Source: Tetrapisispora phaffii CBS 4417 (taxonomy: Eukaryota > Ascomycota > Saccharomycetes > Saccharomycetales > Saccharomycetaceae). Taken from it: a stretch of 64,000 bases of DNA. This document shows, piece after piece, positions 51,001 through 60,876 of the stretch (its first letter is position 1; the number at the start of each line of letters is the position of its first letter). Under the pieces are notes generated by a model, which saw only the letters and a list, made by a program, of their open reading frames with translations, did not search any database and was not told where the DNA came from. The stretch covers positions 676,260 to 740,259 of the forward strand of contig NC_016528.1 in the NCBI RefSeq assembly GCF_000236905.1, read 5' to 3'. Both the position numbers and the translations under genes were made by a program.

Positions 51001-52745
51001 ATTGGGCCTTAGATTATATTTTAGAACGCTTAAATCTTTACAACGATAAGCCAGGAATTAGAGATGTCCAAGCTTGGTTAGCTGAGCGTTTTGATAAAAT
51101 TAAACAATTACCAAACTTTTTAGTTCCAAGCTTTTTTGCTTTGACTATTGGTATTCTTTACGGTTGTTGCAGATTTAAAGCGATGCTATTATTTCCTAAA
51201 TATATTGGTAACGCAAATGTATTTGTACAAAGTTTGGCTCTAACTTCGATCCAAATGGTTTCAGAAGTAAAGTCTACATCGATTTTTCCAAATATTAATG
51301 TCCCTTGTATGTGTGCCGGATTACCACACTTTAGCACTAATTATATGAGATGTTGGGGCAGAGATGTATTTATTTCTTTCAGAGGGCTCTTGCTAGTAAC
51401 CGGAAGATATGAAACTGCTAAACAACATATTCTAGGTTTTGCTAAAACTACTAAACATGGATTGATTCCAAATTTATTAGATGCTGGGAGAAACCCAAGA
51501 TACAATGCTAGAGATGCGGCATGGTTCTTTTTACAAGCAATCCAAGATTACATTACTATAGTTCCTGAAGGACATTCGATTTTAAGCGAAAAAGTAAGTA
51601 GAAGATTTCCATTAAATGACAAATACATTACCTACGAGGACCCTGAGGCGTTTAGCTACTCGTCTTCAATTGAAGAAATAATTTATGAAATCCTAAGTAG
51701 ACATGCTAAGGGAATAAAATTTAGAGAAGCAAATGCTGGACCTAATTTGGATAGGGTGATGAAGGATGAAGGTTTTAATATAGAGATCGCAGTTGACTGG
51801 AGTACTGGTTTAATCCATGGTGGCAATCAATTTAACTGTGGTACTTGGATGGATAAAAACGGTGAAAGTGAAAAGGCCAAATCCAAAGGTGTCCCGGGAA
51901 CCCCAAGAGATGGCGCTGCTGTTGAAATCAATGGTTTATTGAAAAGTACATTAAGGTTTGTTTTGAAATTAATAAGTGAAGGGAAATTTAAGAAAACAGA
52001 TGTCACCAGACAAGATGGATCTAAAATCTCCTTTGCAGATTGGAATGATTTGCTTCAAGAAAATTTTGAAAAAAATTACTATATCCCATTAGATCCTAAA
52101 GATGATAATGAATACAATACTGATTCGAATATTGTAAACAGAAGAGGCATTTATAAAGACCTTTGTGGTTCTGGTAAGCCATTTGAGGACTATCAACTGA
52201 GACCAAATCAATTTATTGCTATGGCAGTGGCTCCAGAACTATTCTCACCAGAACATGCTATGTCTGCTATAAAAGTAGCCGATGAAAATATTAGAGGCAA
52301 ACTAGGAATGCGTACTTTGGATCCAAGTGATTATAATTACAGACCATATTACAACAATAGTGAAGATTCTGATGATTTTGCAACTTCTAAAGGTAGAAAT
52401 TATCACCAGGGTCCAGAATGGGTATGGTGTTACGGTTATTTCATGAGATCTTTCCATACTTTTAACTTTTTAGCTAATCCATTGTCTAGAAATGAAACTG
52501 AAAACCGGCCATCTTCATATTTAATGCAACAGATTTACTTAAGACTAGATGATCATAGAAAGGCAATAATAGAAAGTCCATGGGCAGGTTTACCAGAATT
52601 AACAAATAAAGATGGGGAATTTTGTCAAGATTCAAGCCCCACCCAAGCTTGGAGTTCAGGATGTATTTTAGATGTCCTATACGATGTTTGGGTAGCTTTT
52701 GATTCTAAATGGTACGCAAAACAAATTAAACAAAACAATCCATAA
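48054..52745 (+). CDS. GDB1: Glycogen debranching enzyme
   Basis: Encodes 1563 aa (S. cerevisiae Gdb1 has 1536). This is a bifunctional enzyme: 4-alpha-glucanotransferase moves maltotriose units and amylo-1,6-glucosidase cleaves the branch glucose. The GH13-type transferase half shows the catalytic Asp552 in GFRIDNCHST, Glu581 in VVAELFSG and Asp683 in ALFMDCTHDN. The GH133 glucosidase half has Asp1248 in VDWSTGLIHGG and Glu1522 in DGEFCQDSSPTQAWSSG. These correspond to residues assigned as catalytic in the yeast enzyme family. The six or so scattered short insertions account for the extra length. The ATG at 48054 gives MKGRSQLENTLLLRLD. It is followed by ATG13, as in S. cerevisiae. Confidence 0.98.
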   Translation: MKGRSQLENTLLLRLDSDGVPIANNTLYGSGVLTLPSLPYKLEYINDDNPIVTLKIMIAAGSTISRDGLIWTNVPESSNVEFNRDHFRKIIIKSSIHSDCYIDLKLFRPGSFCFYVSYRNKKNLLKTTKKHYFILGPSLFINDTYLPLNSINCQTIISKWLPKSTSPEDNWQKIFKLIANKKYNMIHFTPLQQRGESNSPYSIYDQLMFDPDFFKENQKSVKLLIDDLEKTHNMLSLTDIVFNHTANNSFWLRKHPESGYNQFTAPHLNAAIELDKALLDFSSRLKSLNYPVDLKNDNDLLEILDGIKVHVLGQLKLWEYYVINIKETVNEVEAKFDEISITNGDEEDESLNDEILNNLENLAAYVRENYNVGNFDNLAERYSHKLNIEKLIILLKKSKKFEKFDEETNTFIINLLDEINLPLYRIYDDDVNEILEQLFNRIKYLRISDDGPKLGVITNKSPLTEPYFTRFVGENDGIEYALANNGWIWNGNPLIDFASKNSKAYLRREVIVWGDCVKLRYGKEPADSPYLWKRMSDYITMNAKIFHGFRIDNCHSTPLHVGEYFLDLARSHNPNLYVVAELFSGSETTDCLFVERLGISSLIREAMQASSEDELSNLIHRYGGRPIGSYKFVPMDTFAFSPDLELDEDYCTYSIKDKSIHCVSEIMIPRVLTCQPPHALFMDCTHDNKMPYEKRTIEDTLPNAALVAFCSSAIGSVYGYDEIYPELLDLVNEKRKYDLSGSINKNLNDEVGICKIKRKLNAIRKEIAISSIDIEDSEMHVHHEGQYITFHRTNSKTGKGYYLIVRTKFSDFNEDQMFPSVTLRATKCKFNCAYSLEKVDTSFSPDNDLLTGVKSKIVELKDFTIHVDADSNSVIELPENFPPGSIAIFETGYVGIDDTLDHLIRSGALKATSNLNFESLNAVLFRSESEELDVSGNTFGAYNIPNHGKLVYCGLQGWVSVLRDIMINNDLAHPLSVNLREGHWALDYILERLNLYNDKPGIRDVQAWLAERFDKIKQLPNFLVPSFFALTIGILYGCCRFKAMLLFPKYIGNANVFVQSLALTSIQMVSEVKSTSIFPNINVPCMCAGLPHFSTNYMRCWGRDVFISFRGLLLVTGRYETAKQHILGFAKTTKHGLIPNLLDAGRNPRYNARDAAWFFLQAIQDYITIVPEGHSILSEKVSRRFPLNDKYITYEDPEAFSYSSSIEEIIYEILSRHAKGIKFREANAGPNLDRVMKDEGFNIEIAVDWSTGLIHGGNQFNCGTWMDKNGESEKAKSKGVPGTPRDGAAVEINGLLKSTLRFVLKLISEGKFKKTDVTRQDGSKISFADWNDLLQENFEKNYYIPLDPKDDNEYNTDSNIVNRRGIYKDLCGSGKPFEDYQLRPNQFIAMAVAPELFSPEHAMSAIKVADENIRGKLGMRTLDPSDYNYRPYYNNSEDSDDFATSKGRNYHQGPEWVWCYGYFMRSFHTFNFLANPLSRNETENRPSSYLMQQIYLRLDDHRKAIIESPWAGLPELTNKDGEFCQDSSPTQAWSSGCILDVLYDVWVAFDSKWYAKQIKQNNP

Positions 52746-53513
52746 TTGATATAAGTGAGCTCACTATTATTAATTACGATGATGGTTGTTTTTGCGTCCA
52801 TAAAACATCTCTGAGTTGGAGATATCTTCATATATTGTGTACTCATTATATCTTGTCTAATTTATACCAATAATTATTTTAAAAATCATAAGACAAATTT
52901 ATATAAATCATATTTCAAAAGACCAGCGTATTATTTAAAAAAGTGCTACTACACCACCAATAGACAGACTTATCAACTTTCTTTTATCTCTATTCTTAAA
53001 ACAAGTAAACCCATTCAGTTTCTTTGTTTTTAATTAATTGGATGTTTCACTTCGTGATCTGCTGCGTAAACGCGTATTACAAATATTGATAAAGTCTCAA
53101 AAATGGAACAATAAGAGGGGACGAAAATAGAATTAGAAGCATAACAGACTAATAATAGACAAAAACATATCTTTGCTAGAGTTCTTGTCTACTATTAATT
53201 AATATAACACTAAAAGTATACTCAGTACTAGTCATATACCGATACATTATAATTTGATTCCATTAATCTATGTTAAGCAATCTATAAAATTGAATTAATG
53301 TAAATTCAGCTATAGAACCTATTGTTGTGACAAATTAAGATTCGAATAATACTGTTTTAACCAAACATTATAAAAACCCAAAACATTACTAATAACTTAA
53401 ATATCAATTTTAACTTTCAACAGTCATTTTAAATCCAAACAGTGGTAACCATAATATATTTCAACTCATATTTTTGTTATTTGGAAATATTAAGCTTTAA
53501 ATAGGATAATGAT
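52746..53513. other. Intergenic region between GDB1 and ATG13
   Basis: 0.77 kb, AT-rich. No supported gene, tRNA or repeat is seen. Only short ATG-led frames (up to about 15 codons) occur on the plus strand. Confidence 0.55.
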
Positions 53514-55772
53514 ATGAGTACAATGAATATACCTAATTCAAGACGAAAAGAACTTATAGAATTGATACAAGCTTTCTTTTTGGAATCAACTTTTTTGATT
53601 TGCGAATCAAATAATTTATCTGAATATGAGATATTGAATGAAATAAAACATTTTGAAGAAAACTTGCAAGCATCTTCTACTGTAGAGATACCTGAATCAA
53701 TTGAAAAATGGTTTGAGAAGAAAAAAACTGATATTTTGACTAGTAATTCAGCAGATAATTTTTTAACACTAGTAATTGAAACAGTTCTGGATTTAAGTCA
53801 ATTACCTCCTACTGACTTTCTAACTTTAAAGGATCGGGAAGGTAATTCATGGAATGTTTGCAAAGGTGGAAAAAAATCAGGTATTGTTTTAGAGAGATGG
53901 CTAATAGAATTAGATAATAAATCAAGTACATTCGAAAATTATAAAATACAGCATGAAGAAGAATATGGAGATCTAAACAATAAAGAGAACGAAAGAAAAT
54001 ACATTAATGAGACGAAAAAGCAAATAATACTTTTGGCCAGATACTTATACACTTTAATACAATTGCTACCGACCAGTAATCTAATAGAATATATTTCAAA
54101 AGGTGATATTAAATCAAAATTAAGTTTACAGATCAAAGTTATGGATGGTTCTCAAACTATTCTTTCGAAAGGGAGAATTGGATTAAGTAAACCAATAATC
54201 AACACATATGCAAATGTTTTAAACGAGACTAATATACCAGCGCATTTAGAGCAACGGAAATTAACACCAATATGGACTGAACTTGGATTATTGAGAATTT
54301 CTTCTTCCCTAAGAATTGATACTAAATTTGAAATTAATAAAATAGTTCCGGTAAAGTCCAAGTCGACAGATAATGGCTATAAAAATATAGAGTATGGTGC
54401 TAAAATTAATAGTCAAGATTACGCTACTGATGTCAGTGAACATAACGCACTTCAAGATACAGCAAGTAGGAATATGGACACGCTGGTTTCACAACCTGCC
54501 TTACAGTCCTCTCGATCTCAAGGTAATAATGCATTTATTTCGGTTTCGCCACATACTAATATGTTAACAGGCGTATACTCATACCCTTATTCCACACAAA
54601 ATCACAGTTTAGGTAGTAGAAAAAGTTCTTTGTCAAAGAGTTTGAATCCATTCAAACAGGCTGTTGTTTTGAATAGTGGTAATAGTCCCCAAATGTTACT
54701 GAATAATACATCTAATGCATCTGTTGCAGCTGTGACGAAAAATCAAAGATCAAGGAACAGCTCCATGTCAGCTGCAAATACACACTCTCATGACATTCCA
54801 ACGGATAGTTTTAGTGTCGGTAGTGGGTCCAAATATTCCTCATCATTTAGTAGGCTGCATCGTCATTCGAGCATTAAATCAACTGAGATTAATGAAAACC
54901 AACTAAAAGTTATTCCTAAACGTACCACTTCATCAGATGATTTACTTGATTTTATGAAATTGTTAGAAGATAAACAAGATTTAAATGTTGGGAAAGCAGC
55001 TTCTAAACTAAATACCAGCATGATTATATCAAATTCGCTTCTGCATTACCAGAAACTGAAACCTTCAAATACCATTTTAAGTGACGATCTGTCATTAAGT
55101 GTAATTGGTGAACCTGGATCAACTAGAAATAGACGTGTTTCGGTATCAAATTCCTCAATACCTTCAGTTTCTTCTCCTATACAATATACATCAATTTACT
55201 CTAGATTATCAAAAGCAAATGTTAATGGGAGTGATATCCATAAAGGGGGTGTGCAAGGTAAAGAAAGTTCATACGAAAAAGAGAAAGCTTTAGATGGAAA
55301 CTCAGAAAGAAACCTAGGTACTTTTGGTATCAGACCTCGAAGTTTATCTAATGATAGTTTAACTTCTGTACAACGTATTTTACCGATTCAAAAATTGTAT
55401 TCTGGAGACAATTTTTCATTTGATGAGGATGAAGAAATGTTAGTATCTGTACGGGGATCACCAAATAATAAATTGAAAAAATCTGTATCGCCACATTCCA
55501 TTGATAGCATCAATAGTTATATCTCTAAAAACAGATTACCATTTCAACAGCCATCATATTACTCTAATCCGACAACAGCGGCAGTACCTGCATACGCAAA
55601 ACTTCATAAACCAAATATATTATCAACTGAAATGTTAGAAGAGGAGAGCAAAAAGAAAGGAGAAGCTAATAATAGTGACAATACTATTGATGAGAATCAT
55701 AGTCGGCATATCAAAGAGGATGAGGATGAATTGCTGTTTTTTATGAGCGATATGAATATATCAAAAGATTAG
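53514..55772 (+). CDS. ATG13: Autophagy initiation protein Atg13
   Basis: Encodes 752 aa (S. cerevisiae Atg13 has 738). Atg13 is the TORC1-regulated scaffold that bridges Atg1 kinase and Atg17 at the phagophore assembly site. The N-terminal HORMA domain (about 1-275) starts MSTMNIPNSRRKELIELIQAFF and includes the characteristic WNVCKGGKKSGIVLERWLIEL. The remainder is Ser/Asn-rich and disordered, carrying the Atg1- and Atg17-binding segments (for example around SSDDLLDFMKLLEDKQDL). It ends DELLFFMSDMNISKD, almost the S. cerevisiae end. The ATG at 53514 is close to a second ATG three codons on. It is the last gene following S. cerevisiae chromosome XVI order. Confidence 0.95.
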   Translation: MSTMNIPNSRRKELIELIQAFFLESTFLICESNNLSEYEILNEIKHFEENLQASSTVEIPESIEKWFEKKKTDILTSNSADNFLTLVIETVLDLSQLPPTDFLTLKDREGNSWNVCKGGKKSGIVLERWLIELDNKSSTFENYKIQHEEEYGDLNNKENERKYINETKKQIILLARYLYTLIQLLPTSNLIEYISKGDIKSKLSLQIKVMDGSQTILSKGRIGLSKPIINTYANVLNETNIPAHLEQRKLTPIWTELGLLRISSSLRIDTKFEINKIVPVKSKSTDNGYKNIEYGAKINSQDYATDVSEHNALQDTASRNMDTLVSQPALQSSRSQGNNAFISVSPHTNMLTGVYSYPYSTQNHSLGSRKSSLSKSLNPFKQAVVLNSGNSPQMLLNNTSNASVAAVTKNQRSRNSSMSAANTHSHDIPTDSFSVGSGSKYSSSFSRLHRHSSIKSTEINENQLKVIPKRTTSSDDLLDFMKLLEDKQDLNVGKAASKLNTSMIISNSLLHYQKLKPSNTILSDDLSLSVIGEPGSTRNRRVSVSNSSIPSVSSPIQYTSIYSRLSKANVNGSDIHKGGVQGKESSYEKEKALDGNSERNLGTFGIRPRSLSNDSLTSVQRILPIQKLYSGDNFSFDEDEEMLVSVRGSPNNKLKKSVSPHSIDSINSYISKNRLPFQQPSYYSNPTTAAVPAYAKLHKPNILSTEMLEEESKKKGEANNSDNTIDENHSRHIKEDEDELLFFMSDMNISKD

Positions 55773-56570
55773 GCATTTGCAACCAAAGTTCCTGCTGTAG
55801 TCTCTTTTCTAGATAATTGCATTAATAAATAATTTAAAACATCTTTATCATATAGGAAAAAAGTACTAGTTAGATCAAATGATTAGAATATAAGTAGCAA
55901 TGACAACATTGTCGTGTATCTTTTTTTAACTTTTTGCATCATGAATATGTGTATATTGAAACGCATAGAGACAGTTCTACTTTGTTGATGTCAATTTGAT
56001 GATCCCTTGCCCGTATATAAGTGAAACAGAATCAACTTACCTAACAACTTTGTTTCGACAGGTCCAACACGTTGCTGTTATAGAATCTATTGTCAATGTA
56101 ATATTAATATATTATCGTTATATGATAATCTTCGAAAAACGTTTCATTGTGGATTCTTCTGATTAGTTTTACATCATTGAGCAATGTCAGCGATTCTATA
56201 ATTGGTCACACTATTCCATATGTTAATTTATCTCATTAAAAATTATCATTACTTTCAAGTTTGCGCCCTTTTTGAGTACCTGAATTACAATATATAATAT
56301 ATATAGCTCATGCTTTATGTCAAATTATCCTACAATTTTTTTATAGAATACATAAATTAACATGGTAAATTAGGTAAGGGCTTCTAATCAAATTTGATCT
56401 TTCAACAAATTGCATTCTTCAATAATGAAACATCATTGAGTTGAAGCCTGAAAGCAGCTGTAACATTTCTGACAGATGATTTTGACTGTAAATCTCGAGC
56501 ATCACTTCTCTGTGCCATAACTCAAGTTACAACAATAAGGCAATGTGTTTTTGCTAATTTAAAAGTACAA
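55773..56570. other. Spacer between ATG13 and the retroelement remnant
   Basis: 0.8 kb with no supported gene. A 5' LTR or tRNA primer-binding site of the downstream element would be expected here, and I could not recognise one. The break in S. cerevisiae-like gene order falls in or near this stretch. Confidence 0.5.
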
Positions 56571-56604
56571 AAATGGATAACCATTCTCAAGATGCAATAT
56601 TCCA

Positions 56605-57235
56605 TCGAAATTATTCCCTGTCTACAATACTAATGTATTTTATAAGTGGATTGCAGCTTTACTTGACCACTTAGCCAAATGCAAATATTAACATATCATT
56701 CCACCATCACACGGGCAAATTAAACAACCTCTCTTCCGAGCATGGCATTTCAGGGCTCAACTTGCTGTTTCAACACTTTGTTCCTGTACAATTCTATCCC
56801 CAGGAATTACAAGATGCTTATAAGAAAGGTTTAGATTCTTATCATATACTTCGTGAAACTATGGCTTTAGCTAATACCGCTCACAGCTCCACTAATATTA
56901 TGAATAAACTCAAAAACCTAAATTATATTGGCAGTGAGCCTGCATTCATTTTCATTTCCATGATTCGTGAATTAATCAATCCAATTCGTCCTGAGGAATA
57001 TTTTCACTTAGAACCAATTATTATTAATTACATACTAAACTCCTTAAACGGTGATTATGCTTCCATTAGAGATCACTTCTCACAGCCACCCCAATATACT
57101 ATCGAAGATATCTTCGCATCCATCCGCAGCAAGTATGAATACATGAAAATGAACAAGAGTATCAATACCACCTCCACTTCTCAAACTGATACTTATCACA
57201 CCTGCTCCAGACCACTACATAAGAGAATAATTTGA
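56605..57235 (+). pseudogene. gag fragment of the Ty1-like element
   Basis: A first piece reads ...VYNTNVFYKWIAALLDHLAK (up to about 56690), then the frame shifts and a second piece runs to the stop at 57233-57235. The second piece contains SLNGDYASIRDHF and YTIEDIFASIRSKYEYM, which align with the capsid C-terminal part of Ty1 Gag (GLSGEYKFLR, MTVAELFLDIHAIYEEQ). The frame from 56762 has no ATG. Gag forms the virus-like particle in intact elements. Confidence 0.7.
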
Positions 57236-57379
57236 CCAATTATGTAACAAATCCGGGCATAGTGCAAAAACTGTTTCCACTATAATATTCAACCAATAAT
57301 GTGTCACCTGTCAAAAACTAACGTTTAACTGAAGTTGCGTGGTGAAGTTAGTTATGCTCTCGTAACATCATCTACATCC

Positions 57380-57499
57380 TTTGGTTATCACATTTATATA
57401 CCATCCAATCATCGTATTGTTGACACCACAAATTATTTTATACTCACACAACAAGAATACATTAACGCCAAAAAACTTGTCAAACCACTCCAAAATTGA
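57380..57499 (+). pseudogene. Integrase C-terminal fragment of the Ty1-like element
   Basis: Reads FGYHIYIPSNHRIVDTTNYF before a TGA at 57497-57499. This matches the Ty1 integrase segment [20 protein letters not shown]. Catalytic domain and zinc finger are absent, so a deletion joined gag to the far end of integrase. Ser/Thr/Asp-rich frame 57540-57896, shifted relative to this one, corresponds to the variable integrase tail. Confidence 0.85.
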
Positions 57500-57932
57500 T
57501 GAACTCATTAACGAGATGTTTCCTGTTGTCGATTAATCTGTGAATAACGAAGATAACTATAATAAAAATGTGGATTCACATTCCCAGTCTTCGATGTACA
57601 ATGTTCCCGTTGATAGTTTATTGACTACGAATACCGAATTCGATAATAATAACATTAATACCGATACAGCCATTGAACCACTGACAGTTCATGACACTGA
57701 CACTTTACTGGACACGATTAATGACACAGAAGTAGCCGCTACGTTACCTAAGGCATCTGATACACTGATTAATCAGTCAAAGTCTACTACTACGGCCGAC
57801 TCAGTCTCTTCTTCACCATCATCATCATCACCACCACCAATACTACTAGTCGCGACAGGCACAACTATCGTTTTCCAACACCCTCTACTAGTTTAGTGGG
57901 GCAGACAATGTCTCTCGCTAACACAAATAAAA

Positions 57933-58709
57933 GTGAGAGAGACAACTCTAACAATCCAGAAACTAATGAGAAGGATGACAAAAACGAAAATACACACTAA
58001 ACTTTATCAAAGCAATAGAAAACGGACTACAAAATGTTCAACCAATGCTATGGAAAAGTCTATAATGTACCACCCAGCCATAACCCATAACAAAAACCAC
58101 TTACCAAGATCAAAGTTCATCCAAGCGTACAAAAAGTAACTACAATCACTACAAAATATGGGAACTTGGGATGGTGTACCTATCGATGAAAACACAATAA
58201 ATAAATCCAACAAAATTAATACTATGTTTATATTTACAGTTAAACGAGACGGTACGCACAAGGCAAGACTGATAGCAAGAGGTGACCAACAACATTACAA
58301 TACCTATAATAAGGACGAAAAATCTAACACTGTACACCATTATGCTCTTATGACGTGCTTATCACTGGCATTAGACAACAACCATGATGTTATCCAATTA
58401 GATGTATCGTCGGCATATCTGTATGTGGATTCAGATGAAGAACTATTCATTAGACCTCCTCCACATCTAACTATGCAAGGAAAGGTATTAGCGTTACGGA
58501 AATCACTTTGTGGTCTGAAACAATCAGGTGCTAATTGGTAGAAGTTAATTAAAAAATCCTTAATAGAAGACTGTGAAATGAAAGAAACAAGTGGTTGGCC
58601 ATGTGTCTTTACAAAAAGAGTAAAGAAAAGTATTGTAATATTTTACTTGTTTGTAGATTATACGGTTATCACCACAAATGTCAGGAAGACCGAATATGTA
58701 ATAATATAA
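57933..58709 (+). pseudogene. Reverse transcriptase fragment of the Ty1-like element
   Basis: One frame interrupted by TAA (58137-58139) and TAG (58539-58541) and ending in TAA (58707-58709). It contains [45 protein letters not shown] and [12 protein letters not shown], all diagnostic of Ty1-type reverse transcriptase. The catalytic FVDD box reads FVDY (58650-58661), losing the second aspartate. Confidence 0.92.
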
Positions 58710-58894
58710 TTAATTCAATCCAGCTTCAAGACAAAGATTATAAACGATGGAGCAGACCCATTAGTTAAATCATATGATATTCCAGATCTCGATATCGAAT
58801 ATATACAAAAAATATATATATGTCACTCGGTATGGAAAACGACATAGATTAGAAAATTAAGAACTTTAACATAGACCTGTCACCTATCCGAAGG

Positions 58895-59398
58895 GTGCCA
58901 GGGAATCCCAAGGAAATAATAATCAGAGAAGATCTAGAGGTAAATAAACTTGAATACAAGAAAAAGATTTTATGGATGCAACAAACCATTACATTGGCGT
59001 CATATATTGGTTACAAATTCTGGTTCGATATTTTGTATTGTGTAAATTGTCTAGCAAGACACACATTATATCCGTCTAAACAAGTAATTAGGTTCTTTAA
59101 GGAATTGTTACAATTTCTTTGGCAAACAAGGTCTAAAAGATTGGTCTGGAATAAGCGAGATAAAACAGATGATGATGCAAACTATATCACTGGAATCGTT
59201 GACGCATCATTCGCTAAACAAGAAGAATACAAATCCCAATATAGAGCATTCATACAGTTGAACTCAAACATGATCGGTGCGGTATCTTCGAAGCTTAAAC
59301 TAACATGCGCTTCATCCATTAAAACTGAACTATATGGTATTTCAGAATCAACGCATAGATTTGCCAACCTATGTTTGAGGAACGGAGCTATCCACTAA
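58895..59398 (+). pseudogene. RNase H fragment of the Ty1-like element
   Basis: A frame shifted relative to the reverse transcriptase. It includes the connection segment (TITLASYIGYKFWFDILY, LYPSKQVIRF) and the start of RNase H with the Asp in GIVDASFAK and the Glu in SSIKTELYGISES. The C-terminal third, normally ending in the TKPLPIKTFKLL region, is missing, and the frame ends at 59396-59398. Confidence 0.88.
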
Positions 59399-59465
59399 CT
59401 GACTCGATGGAAACTCAAGTGTCTCTGAAATTTGCTACTTCCACTCCGGAAGTGTGTGTATGTGT

Positions 59466-59482
59466 GGGAGGGGGGGGAGGGT
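59466..59482 (+). other. Polypurine tract of the Ty1-like element
   Basis: A G-rich run (GGGAGGGGGGGGAGGG-type) directly precedes TGTTTTTC. In Ty elements the plus-strand primer tract sits immediately upstream of the 3' LTR. A TGTGTGTATGTGTG stretch precedes it. Confidence 0.6.
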
Positions 59483-59698
59483 TGTTTTTCTAACACTGAA
59501 AGGGAATAATTAAATGACATAAATTGGATATGATTTAATTTATCCAATATATATACTTTCCTTTACACTACTATTTATAAAAATTATATACGCATAAAGG
59601 AAGAAACAATTGCAACCAGACTAATTTTATATATAACTATTAAAGCTTATTACCAATAGTAGTAAGTGTTCCCAATATTTTCAATTACAATCTCAACA
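59483..59698 (+). repeat. Probable 3' LTR (partial or short)
   Basis: Starts TG right after the polypurine tract, contains an AATATATATAC box, and ends in CCCAATATTTTCAATTACAATCTCAACA-like sequence, which resembles the CCAACAATTATCTCAACA end of Ty1 LTRs. At about 216 bp it is shorter than the usual 330 bp, so it may carry deletions. No partner LTR was found for comparison. Confidence 0.5.
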
Positions 59699-60876
59699 AA
59701 ATGAAATAATTAAAATCCTCGAAAATGATTATTGTGCTTCGTTGAGAAATTTAAAAGCTTAAAAGCTTAACACAGTAAGTTTAGATGAGAGTTTGTCAGA
59801 ATACCGTTTATTTACAATTCATGAATTATCTTTCACTTTATCCTGATTCAGAGAAGTTTAATAATACATTTATAGATAGAAAATCTACATTAAAATTGGA
59901 TGTAAGAAAAGACAAAATACAGCTTTATTTTAAGGTCACATATTGTTATTAGAATAATCTAGATATCTGTCAACATAACTGAAACATAGAATTTCTAAAC
60001 CAGAAATTATAAGTATGAGCGCTATTTAAAATATGTACTCTCACGTTGCGCCAGGTAGTGTGACAGTTTTTATATCACAGCTTCATCTCTTGTTGCACAA
60101 ACCTCGTTTAAAAGCGATATTCAATAATTAGTAATCACATCTCAAGCGTTATAAGTATCAAGTTAAAAACCATTGCATGTCATAGCGAGGAGGCGCCCAA
60201 AACAGTTATATCTTGTCTTTGCTTCAATTCTTGAATTGTAATGAAACAGAGTTTCTATGACACTACTTGTAGTAATTCTGTGCTCTAACTAATTTTCCCG
60301 TTTTTTTAATGCGCGTGAAAAACAAAATAATTAGTAATCATTTCTTTTACCTCTTAGAAAAGTTTAAGGTTACCTTGAGATAAGTGTAGCATGAAAAGCA
60401 AATATACAATTGGGACCCTTTTTGTTCCTTTTAGATGAGCGTGGAGGACTAACCCGGAGTATAAAGATTCTAGTAGCTTAAAGGTTTCCTTGTCTTGTAA
60501 ATTGGGCATAAAATTTACCACAGTTAACATAGTTAACATAGTTATTATTATTAATTAATAATTAATAATCAGTTCTCGGCAGCATTTGTTGGAAGTTGTT
60601 GCAAAATAGTGTATCATCGTTACTGAACATCAATTGATTTGATTTTTGAGTAACATACATGTTTAAGTTCAATATTTTTCTTCTGGTTTAGCCAAAGGAA
60701 ACAAATGTCGGTTTTGAATTACGTCGTCATCAATCTTTAATGAGTTTCTAAACGTATATAAACTAAGTAAATTGAGAGTATCTTGTCAACTGGTCATGGA
60801 TTTATTTTTTATTTCATGCGCAAAGTAAAGTACATGACAATAGTATCAACACATACAACACATTTAAAGATTAAAA
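59699..60876. other. Region upstream of FLR1
   Basis: 1.2 kb without a supported gene. Two TTAGTAA Yap1-type sites are present (listed separately), and ATTAATTAATAATTAATAAT palindromic AT repeats lie at about 60550-60570. Small ATG-led frames (59785-59952 plus, 60354-60539 minus) have no recognisable features. Confidence 0.5.
60128..60337. promoter_or_regulatory. Two Yap1-type response elements upstream of FLR1
   Basis: TTAGTAA (the complement of TTACTAA, a preferred Yap1 site) occurs exactly at 60128-60134 and 60331-60337, 540-750 bp upstream of the FLR1 ATG. FLR1 is a known Yap1 target in S. cerevisiae. Because TTAGTAA is AT-rich it can occur by chance in this DNA; the gene context raises its weight. 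Confidence 0.45.

Larger units (their letters stand above)
56600..59700 (+). mobile_element. Decayed Ty1/copia-type LTR retrotransposon remnant
   Basis: About 3.1 kb of an element that is about 5.9 kb when complete in S. cerevisiae. In order it retains part of gag, the last part of integrase, reverse transcriptase, part of RNase H, a polypurine tract and a likely 3' LTR. Protease and most of integrase are deleted and a 5' LTR was not found. Frameshifts and in-frame stops separate the pieces, and the reverse-transcriptase active-site box is altered, so the element is dead. Similarity is to the Ty1/Ty2 lineage ([26 protein letters not shown]). Confidence 0.92.

Noticed and set aside
59785..59952. 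55-codon plus-strand ORF just after the Ty1-like LTR
   Set aside because: No similarity to gag/pol or known families, and no promoter evidence.
60354..60539. 61-codon minus-strand ORF upstream of FLR1
   Set aside because: No family features. It lies within the FLR1 promoter region and starts in an AACATAGTTAACATAG repeat.
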